From assembly GCA_963747425.1 (NCBI GenBank), contig CAVVFJ010000001.1, positions 62,001 to 126,000 on the forward strand: a DNA stretch of 64,000 nt, written 5' to 3'. Shown one piece after another: positions 49,818 to 58,045 of the stretch. A program made the position numbers and the translations under genes. This DNA comes from DASUPK01 sp963747425. Lineage in GTDB: Bacteria > Actinomycetota > Thermoleophilia > Solirubrobacterales > 70-9. The stretch's first letter is position 1, and each line of letters opens with the position of its first letter. Under the pieces are notes generated by a model. That model worked only from the letters and a program-made list of their open reading frames with translations, was not told the origin of the DNA and did no database searches.

Positions 49818-50303
49818 ATGCCGTACTTCATCTGTCCTAACTGCGGGAACAGGGAGCTGAGCGGGGAGCGCACCGCCGGCTTCTCGACGCGCCCCAGGGG
49901 TTGCTCAAAGTGCGGCTTCGGCTTTCTCTTCGAGCTGCTCGATGACTACATGCCGGCGCCCGGCGCCGCCTTCTTCACCTGCGACCAGGAGGGCAAGATC
50001 CTCGACCTGGGCAAGGGCGCCTTCGAGCTCACCGGCCTCAAGGACGAGCAGGTGATCGGCCGGCCGGTCAGGGACGTCCTGGGCCTCCAGTGGATCGACA
50101 AGGCCGACGGTGCCCAGACCGCCGACACCGACGGCGATGGGGACACCGATCCGATCGAGACGACGCTGGAGTGGGGGGTCCGCTCGCTGGGGAAGAAGGT
50201 GGCCGTGAACGCGGAGGGCGATCTGCCGACGGAGGCGGTGGCGGACCTCTTCCCGGCCTACGACGACGACGGCGGCCTGCTGCTCGTACTGACGCCCGAG
50301 TAG
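49818..50303 (+). CDS. Zinc-ribbon plus PAS-like domain protein
   Basis: 161 residues. A four-cysteine ribbon at the N-terminus (CPNCG, then CSKCG) is followed by a PAS-like fold: FFTCDQEGKILDLGKGAFEL and TGLKDEQVIGRPVRDVLGL. An acidic stretch with TDGDGDTDPIET resembles a calcium-loop-like repeat. The function is unknown; redox, ligand or light sensing by the PAS part is only inferred. It stands between ruvB and secDF, a position that seems lineage-specific. Confidence 0.75.
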   Translation: MPYFICPNCGNRELSGERTAGFSTRPRGCSKCGFGFLFELLDDYMPAPGAAFFTCDQEGKILDLGKGAFELTGLKDEQVIGRPVRDVLGLQWIDKADGAQTADTDGDGDTDPIETTLEWGVRSLGKKVAVNAEGDLPTEAVADLFPAYDDDGGLLLVLTPE

Positions 50304-50375
50304 GCCGCTCTTCGGGCCCGCGAATCGCGTTTACGCTTCAGCAATCTCGCCCGCTAGCGTGAGTCCTTCAACCCC

Positions 50376-53351
50376 GTGAGCAACCGCAGCCGCAACCTCT
50401 TCATCCTCGCCTTCGTCGGCCTGCTGATCCTCGGCTCGGGCATCGCGATCGCGACCAAGAAGACGACCCTCGGGCTCGACCTGAAGGGCGGCACCGAGCT
50501 GATCTTCCAGGCGCGCCCGACGCCTCAGAACCAGACGATCGACGGCTCGGACATTGATCGCGCGATCGAGATCATCCGCAAGCGGACCGACGCCTTCGGC
50601 GTCTCAGAGCCGGAGATCTCGAGGGTCGGCTCTGACTCCATCAGGATCGGGCTTCCGGACGTCAGCAACGCCGCCAAGGCGAGCGAGCAGGTCGGCCAGA
50701 CGGCTCAGCTCCACTTCTACGACTGGGAGCCAAACGTCATCCCGAACCCGGCGAAGACGAACGTGCCGCGGAGCGAGTCTTCCTTCGGCCGCTATTTCGA
50801 CGCCGTCAAGCTCGCCTCCACGCAGACGCCCGAGTGCTTCGAGAACAAGTGCACGACCAGCGGGCCGCAGTACTACCTCTTCGACTCTCAGACGCACAAG
50901 TACCTCTCCGGCCCCGCGGAGACGAAGAAGGACCTCTACTCCGAGCAGCCCGGCCAGAAGAAGCCCGCCAACAGCGAGATCCTCACCGTCCCGCAGGGCA
51001 CCCTCGTGGTCCAGAAGGAGCCGGACCAGGGACAGACACAGGTATCCGATCCGAACAGCCCGGAGGCCGAGTGGTTCGTGATCCGCGACCGGCCCGCCCT
51101 CTCGGGGACCGACATCACCGACCCGAAGCCGAACTTCGACCAGTTCAACCAGCCCGACGTCACCTTCGGGTTCACGGGCACCGGCCGCCAGGAGTTCTCC
51201 GACGTCACCAAGACGATCGCCCAGCGTGGGCTGCAGAGCGCGCCGCCCGGGGTGGCCGGCAACTCACAGCTCGCCGATCAGTACTCGGGCCACTTCGCGG
51301 TAGTCCTCGACCAGCAGATCAAGTCCCGCCCGATCATCAACTTCGTCGACAACCCCGACGGGATCGACGGGCGCACAGGTGCCGAGATCAACGGGCTCAC
51401 CACGGGGGAGTCCCAGGATCTGGCCAAGATCCTTCAGTTCGGCGCCCTGCCGGTGGATCTCACTCAGATCTCGAGCTCCACGGTCTCGGCGACGCTCGGC
51501 CAGGAGGCACTCAACCAGGGCCTCAAGGCCGGGATCGTCGGGCTGATCCTGGTCTGCCTCTTCCTGCTCATCTACTACCGCTTCCTGGGCTTCGTCGCCG
51601 TCGTCGGACTGGCGATCTACGGCGTCTTCTTCTTTGCCCTGATCAAGCTGATCCCCATCACGCTCACCCTGCCGGGGATCGCCGGGTTGATCCTGACTAT
51701 CGGGGTGGCGGCCGACGCCAACATCGTGATCTTCGAGCGGATCAAGGAAGAGGCGAGGAGCGGCAAATCGATGCTGAGCGCGATCTCAGCCGGCTACCGG
51801 CGGGGCATCGCGACGATCGTCGACGCGAACGTGATCACGCTGATCACGGCGTTCATCCTGTTTGCGCTGGCGACGTCGAACGTGAAGGGATTCGCCTTCA
51901 CCCTCGGCGTGGGAACGATCGCCTCGCTGTTCACGGCGGTCGTCTTCACCCAGGCGTTCCTCGGCCTCTTCGGCCGGGCGCACTTCCTGCGCTCGCCGGC
52001 GGTGCTCGGAGCACGCGAGAAATACTTCAAGTGGAACTTCGACTTCACCCGGGCGAGCCGGATCTTCTTCTCGATCTCCGGCTGCATCCTGCTGATCGGC
52101 GCGATCTCGTTCGCGACGAAGCAGCTCAATCTCGGGATCGACTTCGAGGGCGGCAGCCGAATCAGCGTCGGGCTCGCAAAGGCCGCGACGGTCGATGACG
52201 TGCGAACCACGCTGGAGGGCGCGGGCCTCAACGACGCCGAGATCACCAAGGCGTCGAACAAGCAGCTCGGCACCAACGTCTTCGAGATCGACTCGCAGGC
52301 CAAGCCGGACCAGATCCAGCAGGTCCAACCGGCGCTCCAGTCGAAGTTCGGGATCGTCCCCAACGGATTCAACGCCACCACCGTTGGCCCGACATTCGGC
52401 AAACAGGTCGCGAACAGCGCGATCGAGGCGGTCATCTTCTCGCTGCTGGTGATCTGCGCGTACGTCGCGTTCCGGTTCGAGCCCAAGTACGCGGTGCCGG
52501 TGATCATCGCCCTGCTCCACGACGTCCTGATCGCGGGCGGCGTCTACTCGCTGACGGGGAGGGAGGTGAGCAGCGGTACCGTCGCCGCGTTCCTGACCAT
52601 CCTTGGCTACTCGCTCTACGACACGGTCATCGTGTTCGACCGAGTGCGTGAGAACGTGCCGCGGCTGCCGCGCGCGACCTTCTCCCAGATCGTCAACCGA
52701 TCGATGAGCGAGGTTCTCACCCGGTCGCTGATCACGGGCCTGTCGAGCGTCTTCCTGGTCGGCGTGCTGTTCATCTTCGGCGGCGCCACGCTGAAGGACT
52801 TCGCCTTCGCGATGATGGTCGGCCTCGCGTCGGGTACGTACTCGTCGATCTTCATCGCGTCGCCGGTCCTCACCCACTGGAAGGAACGGGAGCCCGCCTA
52901 CCGCCGCCGCCGCGAGCGGATCGAGGAGCAGATGGGCGGGGTGGTGCCCGCGTTCCCGGAGGACAACGTGATCGCCCGCGTGGAGGGCGGCCCCGACGAG
53001 CCGGCTCCCACCGAGCCACCCGTCCCTGCCGCCCCCGCGCCGAGCCGGGCCCAGGTCCCCGGTGTCTTCCCCGAGCCCTCGGGCCCGGTCGCTCCGCAGC
53101 CCGCGGCACCGAGGCCCGAGCCCACGCGCCCGGAGCCGCACGCGCCCGTCGGCGCGCCGAGCGGCGGGGAGCCTGAGCCCGACGGGGGCGACGGCGCCGG
53201 CCAGTCGGATGACGGGGAGGGGACCGGCAACGGCCAGACGGAGGCCGAGCGTCCCGAGCTCAGCGAGGCGAGCGCCGCTGCACTCCGCCGCGTCCGGGAG
53301 CAGCAGTCCGGTGGCCGGAAAAAGCGACGAAAGCACGGGAGGAACCGCTGA
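50376..53351 (+). CDS. secDF: SecDF protein-export fusion
   Basis: 991 residues joining SecD and SecF, which use proton flow to pull proteins out of SecYEG. SecD part: TM1, LGLDLKGGTELIF, P1 domain, GVAADANIVIFERIKEE. SecF part from about residue 560: NLGIDFEGGSRISV and LGYSLYDTVIVFDRVREN. Residues after about 860 form a 130-residue Pro/Glu/Ala-rich tail ending in a basic KKRRKHGRNR, longer than usual. GTG start at 50376. Confidence 0.95.
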   Translation: MSNRSRNLFILAFVGLLILGSGIAIATKKTTLGLDLKGGTELIFQARPTPQNQTIDGSDIDRAIEIIRKRTDAFGVSEPEISRVGSDSIRIGLPDVSNAAKASEQVGQTAQLHFYDWEPNVIPNPAKTNVPRSESSFGRYFDAVKLASTQTPECFENKCTTSGPQYYLFDSQTHKYLSGPAETKKDLYSEQPGQKKPANSEILTVPQGTLVVQKEPDQGQTQVSDPNSPEAEWFVIRDRPALSGTDITDPKPNFDQFNQPDVTFGFTGTGRQEFSDVTKTIAQRGLQSAPPGVAGNSQLADQYSGHFAVVLDQQIKSRPIINFVDNPDGIDGRTGAEINGLTTGESQDLAKILQFGALPVDLTQISSSTVSATLGQEALNQGLKAGIVGLILVCLFLLIYYRFLGFVAVVGLAIYGVFFFALIKLIPITLTLPGIAGLILTIGVAADANIVIFERIKEEARSGKSMLSAISAGYRRGIATIVDANVITLITAFILFALATSNVKGFAFTLGVGTIASLFTAVVFTQAFLGLFGRAHFLRSPAVLGAREKYFKWNFDFTRASRIFFSISGCILLIGAISFATKQLNLGIDFEGGSRISVGLAKAATVDDVRTTLEGAGLNDAEITKASNKQLGTNVFEIDSQAKPDQIQQVQPALQSKFGIVPNGFNATTVGPTFGKQVANSAIEAVIFSLLVICAYVAFRFEPKYAVPVIIALLHDVLIAGGVYSLTGREVSSGTVAAFLTILGYSLYDTVIVFDRVRENVPRLPRATFSQIVNRSMSEVLTRSLITGLSSVFLVGVLFIFGGATLKDFAFAMMVGLASGTYSSIFIASPVLTHWKEREPAYRRRRERIEEQMGGVVPAFPEDNVIARVEGGPDEPAPTEPPVPAAPAPSRAQVPGVFPEPSGPVAPQPAAPRPEPTRPEPHAPVGAPSGGEPEPDGGDGAGQSDDGEGTGNGQTEAERPELSEASAAALRRVREQQSGGRKKRRKHGRNR

Positions 53352-53623
53352 TGGCAGCCTTGGTCTGGTTCACGATGGGAGTCGCCCTCTGGCACTTCAC
53401 TGTTTTCGTTCCCGACCGCTTCAAGGGGGGGATCGTCGGAGCTTTCATGGGCGCCGCGGTTGGCGCCATGGCGAGCGGCGCGATCGCCCAGATCCTGCTG
53501 GACAAGGGCATAGGGCAGACCGACCTGGCGACCACCATCTACGCCATTCCCGGCTGCGTGATCGGCCTCGCCGTCGTCTACGCCATGGGCGTGCGCGCGG
53601 GCATCGAGCCGGAACAGATCTAG
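53351..53623 (+). CDS. Small membrane protein, 90 aa
   Basis: Three hydrophobic segments rich in Gly/Ala (IVGAFMGAAVGAMASGAIAQ, IYAIPGCVIGLAVVYAMGV), resembling GlsB/YeaQ/YmgE transglycosylase-associated proteins only loosely. Its ATG overlaps the secDF stop by one base (TGATG), so it is co-translated with secDF and may assist it. Function unknown. Confidence 0.7.
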   Translation: MAALVWFTMGVALWHFTVFVPDRFKGGIVGAFMGAAVGAMASGAIAQILLDKGIGQTDLATTIYAIPGCVIGLAVVYAMGVRAGIEPEQI

Positions 53624-53672
53624 CCGCCTCGCCAGGTCAAACCCGGCGATGAAGGGGGGAAGATCGGCGGTG

Positions 53673-53703
53673 TTGGCGACTTCCTGTCGCTGTGCGCCAA
53701 CAA
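53673..53703 (+). repeat. REP-like palindromic repeat, copy 1
   Basis: 31 bases, 29/31 identical to 53865-53895 in the same orientation. Ends TTGGCG/CGCCAA are inverted, and the inner GCGAC-TTCCT-GTCGC makes a second hairpin. It lies at the 5' edge of the DUF559 remnant. Confidence 0.7.
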
Positions 53704-53864
53704 GCTGGGAGTCGCACCGGACACGGTCCGCCTTCGAGGAGGACCGCGCACGGGACGCGCGATTGAAGGTTCTCGGCTATGACGTGCTGCGCTTCACATG
53801 GCGCCAAGTTGAAGATGAGGCTGGGGCGGTTGCCCACACCATTCGGAAGCTCCTCGGCCGGTGA
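53700..53864 (+). pseudogene. Remnant of DUF559 (Vsr-fold) nuclease C-terminus
   Basis: The frame through 53721-53864 reads TRSAFEEDRARDARLKVLGY, then DVLRFTWRQVEDEAGAVAHT, the C-terminal block of DUF559 endonuclease-like domains (RD-x2-L-x2-GW-x-VLRFTW). The rest of the gene, at least 200 residues, is missing, and no credible start exists apart from an ATG at 53649 that reads through the repeat. Enclosed by REP-like repeats. DUF559 proteins are frequent accessory genes in this lineage. Confidence 0.7.
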
Positions 53865-53895
53865 TTGGCGACTTGCTGTCGCTATGCGCCAACAA
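53865..53895 (+). repeat. REP-like palindromic repeat, copy 2
   Basis: Second direct copy, 192 bases after copy 1, differing at two bases. Begins TTGGCGACTTGCTGTCGC, and is followed by the metallophosphoesterase gene 27 bases later. Confidence 0.7.
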
Positions 53896-53922
53896 CTCGC
53901 CAACTCCGCCTATGTTCACCTC

Positions 53923-54897
53923 ATGCCGACCCTAATCAAGCGCCTAACCCGGCGGATCGAGCACATTCCGGTGGGAGCACGTGTCGCCATCCTGGCACTC
54001 GCGGCAGGGCTGGCCCTCATCGCCGGGATCGTCCACAACCGGAGCTCGGACCCCAAGGGTGAGGTCGCCAGCGCCCATCAGCGTGCCTCATACCTCGGTC
54101 CCAGGGCGCGGACCACCTGGATGCCCTCTCGCCCAAAGCGGCGCTCGATCATCTGGGCGATCGGAGACGGAGCGGACGGCGGCGCGGATGGCCGGGCGGT
54201 CGCGGACATGGTCGGCGCGCATCGGGTCGACCGGCTGCTCTACCTCGGCGACGTCTACGAGTCCGGCACGGCGGCGGAGTTCCACGCCAACTACAGGCCG
54301 CTCTACGGCCGCTTCGACCGGATCACCGCGCCCACGATCGGCAATCACGAGTGGCCCAACGTCGCGACCGGCTACGTCCCCTACTGGACCGCCGTCCGGG
54401 GGACGCCGCCGCCGTTCTGGTACGCCTTCGCCGCCTCGGGCTGGCAGCTGATCAGCCTCAACTCGAACTCGCCCGCGTCGACCTCGCCGGCCCAGCTGAG
54501 CTGGCTGCGCAACGAGATCCGCAGAACGCCCCGCTACGGCACCTGCCGGATCGCCTTCATGCACCATCCGGTCTTCAGCGCCGGCCTGCATGGCGACCTC
54601 TCCTCGCTGAGGCCGGTCTTCGGCGAGCTCCGCGGGCACGCTTCGATCACCCTCTCCGGCCACGACCACGACATGCAGCGACTGCACCCGGTGAACGGCA
54701 TCACGCCACTCGTCGATGGGGCCGGCGGCAAGGAGCTCTATCCGGTGAACAGCGGTGACCCGCGGCTGGCCTTCTTCGACGACACCCACCACGGCGCGCT
54801 GCGCATCAAGCTCCGGCCGGGGCGAGCCGTCCTGATCTTCGTCGCCGAGGACGGCACGACGCTCGACCGGAGCCCGGTTAACTGCCGGCAGCGGTAG
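53923..54897 (+). CDS. Exported metallophosphoesterase
   Basis: 324 residues. An N-terminal signal anchor (VAILALAAGLALIAGIV) suggests an outside location. Calcineurin-like motifs in order: AIGDGADGG (D-x), YLGDVYESG (GD), TIGNHEW (GNHE), FMHHPVF and LSGHDHDMQR (GHxH). It resembles purple-acid-phosphatase-like phosphoesterases. Substrate unknown. ATG 53923 chosen because upstream sequence is the repeat. Confidence 0.88.
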   Translation: MPTLIKRLTRRIEHIPVGARVAILALAAGLALIAGIVHNRSSDPKGEVASAHQRASYLGPRARTTWMPSRPKRRSIIWAIGDGADGGADGRAVADMVGAHRVDRLLYLGDVYESGTAAEFHANYRPLYGRFDRITAPTIGNHEWPNVATGYVPYWTAVRGTPPPFWYAFAASGWQLISLNSNSPASTSPAQLSWLRNEIRRTPRYGTCRIAFMHHPVFSAGLHGDLSSLRPVFGELRGHASITLSGHDHDMQRLHPVNGITPLVDGAGGKELYPVNSGDPRLAFFDDTHHGALRIKLRPGRAVLIFVAEDGTTLDRSPVNCRQR

Positions 54898-54935
54898 TGG
54901 GTTTCGCCACATCCGGCCAACTCGGGCCGCAGACG

Positions 54936-54965
54936 AAGACGAGCGACCCCCAGGCCGCTCGTCTT
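54936..54965. terminator. Hairpin terminator between convergent genes
   Basis: AAGACGAGCG/CGCTCGTCTT, perfect 10-bp stem with 10-base loop, 38 bases after the phosphoesterase and 37 bases before the end of the minus-strand secreted-protein gene. Confidence 0.7.
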
Positions 54966-55002
54966 GATCCCCGTTCTAGGAGGGTGTTCGATCGCTCACG
55001 AA

Positions 55003-55239
55003 CTAACTGCACCCATGCGAGTTGTTGTAACCCGTCGCACCGGGGTCTTGGCCAACTGCGCCGTTGTGGTAGCCGGGCGTACCGCCAACCTCACCGAGGA
55101 ACCCGAAGTTCCCGTTCACGTTGGCGAAAGCGCCATGGCATGCGCCGCTGGCACTCGGCGCCGCGGACGCCGCCGCCGGGATGGCGAGTGCGCCTGCGAC
55201 AGCCAGGGCTCCGACGATCACTGTGAGTCGTTTCCGCAT
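55003..55239 (-). CDS. Small secreted protein, 78 aa
   Basis: Starts MRKRLTVIVGALAVAGALAI with cleavage after ASAA, leaving about 50 mature residues: GACHGAFANVNGNFGFLGEV and a Gly/Asn/His-rich end with a second Cys (HGCS). Resembles small secreted Asn/Gly-rich proteins seen in Solirubrobacterales. Function unknown. The upstream 136 bases separate it from recJ; a TCACCCGTA half-site is at 55318. Confidence 0.7.
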   Translation of the reverse strand: MRKRLTVIVGALAVAGALAIPAAASAAPSASGACHGAFANVNGNFGFLGEVGGTPGYHNGAVGQDPGATGYNNSHGCS

Positions 55240-55375
55240 GTGTACCTCTCTCTTGTGTTCTGCCTTCAACCAGGCAGCCTCGATACTCCGAGTTGGGATC
55301 CGTGTTGTCACCCGTAGTAAGCCGCACCCGGGGTCAGCCGAATAATCCGTCGGGGGCCGAACTCAAGATGGTGGG

Positions 55376-58045
55376 ATGGCCTCGACAGGATCCGCCCGTG
55401 CGTTTCAGGCCGATCCGTATGACTACGGGGAGGTCAGGCGGCTGGCCGCGGAGCTGGAGCTCGCCGAGCCGGTCGCGGTGACGCTCGTCCGTCGCGGGTA
55501 TCGAACGGTCGATGCGGCGCGGCGCTTCCTCGAGGCGCGGGAGTCGCATGAGCCATCCGAGTTCCGTGGGATGGCGGAGGTCTGCGACCTGATCCTGACC
55601 GTCGCACGCGGCCCCGGACGGATCACCGTCCATGGCGACTACGACGTCGACGGGGTCACGTCGACCGCGATCCTCGTCTCGACCCTTCGCTCTCTTGGGG
55701 CAGAGTGCGACTGGCTGATCCCGGACCGGCTCTCGGACGGCTACGGGCTGACGATGGCGAGCGTCGAGGAGCTGCGGCGGCGCGGCACGGAGCTGGCGAT
55801 CACGGTCGACTGCGGGATTGGCTCGGTCGAGGAGGTCGCCGCCGCTCAGGCGGCCGGAATCCAGGTCGTGGTCACCGACCACCACCTGCCCGGCGAGCGG
55901 CTCCCCGACTGCCCGGTCATCCACCCGGTCGTCTCCGACTACCCGTTCGAGGGCCTCTGCGCCGCCGGGGTGGCGCACAAGCTCGCCACCGGGCTCTGCG
56001 ACGCGGCGGGACGGGGAGCGGTGGAGACCGTCTCGGGAAGTAGGCACCCCTGCGATCAGGACCTCGACCTGGTCGCGCTCGCCACGGTCGCGGACATGGT
56101 CCCCCTCGTCGGGGAGAACCGCCGGCTCGTCCGCGAAGGCCTCCGCGTCCTGCGCGACGCCCCGCGAACGGGCCTGCGCGCCCTGATGGCCGTTGCCGCG
56201 GTGGACCCGGAGACCATCGACGCCGGAGCGCTGGGCTTCAGGCTCGCCCCGCGGATCAACGCCGCCGGACGCCTCTACCGGGCGGATGCGGGGGTGGAGC
56301 TGATGCTGACCGATGACACCGAGCGGGCCGCCGCGATCGCCGCCGAGCTCGACCGGGCCAACGCCGAGCGACGCTGGGCCGAGCAGAAGGTGGTGGAGGG
56401 CGCCGAGCGCGCGCGCTCCGCCCTGCCGGCCTCCCAGGCCGATGCCCCGGCGCTCGTCCTCGCGGGAGAGGGGTGGCACCCGGGTGTCGTCGGGATCGCC
56501 GCCTCTCGTCTGGTCGAGCGTCATTTCCGACCCACGATCCTGCTCTCGGTCGACGGCGCCCGGGCCAAGGGCTCGGCCCGGAGCATCCCGGGCTTCGACC
56601 TGGTGGCCGCCCTCGACGCCACCTCGGAGCACCTCGTTCGCTATGGCGGTCATCGTGCCGCGGCAGGCCTGGAGCTGGAGGCCGATCGCCTGGACGCTTT
56701 CCGCGACGCCTTCATCGAGCACGCCGCCTCGGAGATCGACGCCTCGGACCTGATCCGGATGGACCGGCTCGACGCCCTGGTCGGCGTCGGCCGGGAGGGA
56801 ATCGGCATGGACCTCGCGCGTCAGCTCGAGAGCCTCGGGCCCTTCGGGATGGGCAACCCTGGGCCGCGTCTGCTGGTTCCATCCGGACGGCTGCGCGAGG
56901 TGCGGCCGCTGGGCGAGGAGGGCAAGCACTCCCGGTTCCAGCTCGAGAGCGGCGCCGGTCGCGCCGCCGGTGTGGCATTCGGGATGAACGGCGAGATCAC
57001 CCGGCGTGAAGACCAGCCGCTCGACCTGTCCGTTGAGCTCGAGGTGGATCGCTGGAACGGGGCGGAGCAGCCGCGCGTCGTGGTCCGCGAGCTCTACCCG
57101 CTCGAGCGGCCCGATCGGGCGGACGTCGGCGGCCAGCCCTGCGGCGAGGGTTGCCCGGCCACGGACGCGGAGTGGTGGGCGCGGCTGGACGGCGAGCTGG
57201 CGAGGGTCGCCGAGGGCCGACCCGGGCCGCTGCTCGACGTCAGGGCCGCCGAGGGGCCGCGGCGGGAGCTGGTCGATCGCCGCGGGGGCGCGGCGGTGGC
57301 CTCACTGGCGGAGCTGATCTCGAGCGGCGAGTCGGTGCTGGCGATCTGCGCCGACGCGGGGCGCCGGGCAAAGCTTGCGTCCTCGGCCGCGGACCCGCGG
57401 CGCTTTGGAGCGGCCCTGCCGCGGATCGCCTGCTGTCGCTGCGGGGCCGAATCGATCGACGCTGCGCTTCGCACATCGAACATGAAACGGGTCGCTCCTG
57501 GCGGAGCGCCCTCTCATGATGAACTCGGCGCGGGCCTGGTCCTGGTCGATTGGACGGTGGTGGCACTCCGGCCCGACGCCCCACGGCGCTTCCGCCACGT
57601 GGTGGCGATCGATCCAGCGCCGAGCGAGTCCCTCGAGGGCCTGGCGTGGGCGGCGGGTGAGGGCGGCGGATTCATCCACCTCGCCTGGGGCCCGGCAGAG
57701 CTCGAGCTCGCCGAGAGACTGCTCGGCAGGGAGTGGGATCTGCGCGGGGCGATCGCGGAGGTCTGGCGGGCGCTCGACGAGGCAGGGGGAGAGGCGGAGG
57801 GCTCCCGGCTGCGTGGGGTGCTCGAAGGGAAGTCCGAGTACCCACGGACGCCGGAGACGGCCGCCCGCTGCGTGCGGGTTCTCTGCGAGCTCGATCTGTG
57901 CGAGTGGCGGCGGGATCGCGCCTCCGCCGCGCTGCGGGTTTTATCCTCGGAGAGGACCGATCTGGGGCGATCCCGGGCCTACGGTGCCTGTATCGCCAGA
58001 AACCAGGAGGCCATCCGATTCCTGCAAAGCAGAGCACAGGCGTAA
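55376..58045 (+). CDS. recJ: Single-strand DNA exonuclease RecJ, extended
   Basis: 5'-3' exonuclease for recombination and mismatch repair. DHH core: ITVHGDYDVDGVTSTAIL, ITVDCGIGS, VVVTDHHLPGE; DHHA1 domain: GWHPGVVGIAASRLVERHF, RSIPGFDLV and YGGHRAAAGLELE; OB domain to about residue 580. About 300 further C-terminal residues are an actinobacterial-type extension. Two segments look inserted: residues 215-228 (ETVSGSRHPCDQD) and 704-715 (KRVAPGGAPSHD, the element shared with xerD). 889 residues. The relA/spoT start region lies within its last codons. Confidence 0.92.
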   Translation: MASTGSARAFQADPYDYGEVRRLAAELELAEPVAVTLVRRGYRTVDAARRFLEARESHEPSEFRGMAEVCDLILTVARGPGRITVHGDYDVDGVTSTAILVSTLRSLGAECDWLIPDRLSDGYGLTMASVEELRRRGTELAITVDCGIGSVEEVAAAQAAGIQVVVTDHHLPGERLPDCPVIHPVVSDYPFEGLCAAGVAHKLATGLCDAAGRGAVETVSGSRHPCDQDLDLVALATVADMVPLVGENRRLVREGLRVLRDAPRTGLRALMAVAAVDPETIDAGALGFRLAPRINAAGRLYRADAGVELMLTDDTERAAAIAAELDRANAERRWAEQKVVEGAERARSALPASQADAPALVLAGEGWHPGVVGIAASRLVERHFRPTILLSVDGARAKGSARSIPGFDLVAALDATSEHLVRYGGHRAAAGLELEADRLDAFRDAFIEHAASEIDASDLIRMDRLDALVGVGREGIGMDLARQLESLGPFGMGNPGPRLLVPSGRLREVRPLGEEGKHSRFQLESGAGRAAGVAFGMNGEITRREDQPLDLSVELEVDRWNGAEQPRVVVRELYPLERPDRADVGGQPCGEGCPATDAEWWARLDGELARVAEGRPGPLLDVRAAEGPRRELVDRRGGAAVASLAELISSGESVLAICADAGRRAKLASSAADPRRFGAALPRIACCRCGAESIDAALRTSNMKRVAPGGAPSHDELGAGLVLVDWTVVALRPDAPRRFRHVVAIDPAPSESLEGLAWAAGEGGGFIHLAWGPAELELAERLLGREWDLRGAIAEVWRALDEAGGEAEGSRLRGVLEGKSEYPRTPETAARCVRVLCELDLCEWRRDRASAALRVLSSERTDLGRSRAYGACIARNQEAIRFLQSRAQA
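57485..57519 (+). repeat. In-frame palindromic coding element, copy 2 (in recJ)
   Basis: Encodes KRVAPGGAPSHD at RecJ residues 704-715. The core GCTCCTGGCGGAGC is unchanged from copy 1 at 517-551; the outer stem pair is C-G here instead of T-A. It falls in the poorly conserved C-terminal extension. Confidence 0.75.

Noticed and set aside
51786..53336. Long minus-strand open frame opposite secDF
   Set aside because: Composition is that of an antisense shadow, with Asp/Arg/Glu runs and no family features; secDF motifs fully explain the region.
55318..55334. TCACCCGTA half-site upstream of the small secreted-protein gene
   Set aside because: The right half (AAGCCG) does not match, so it is not counted as a site.
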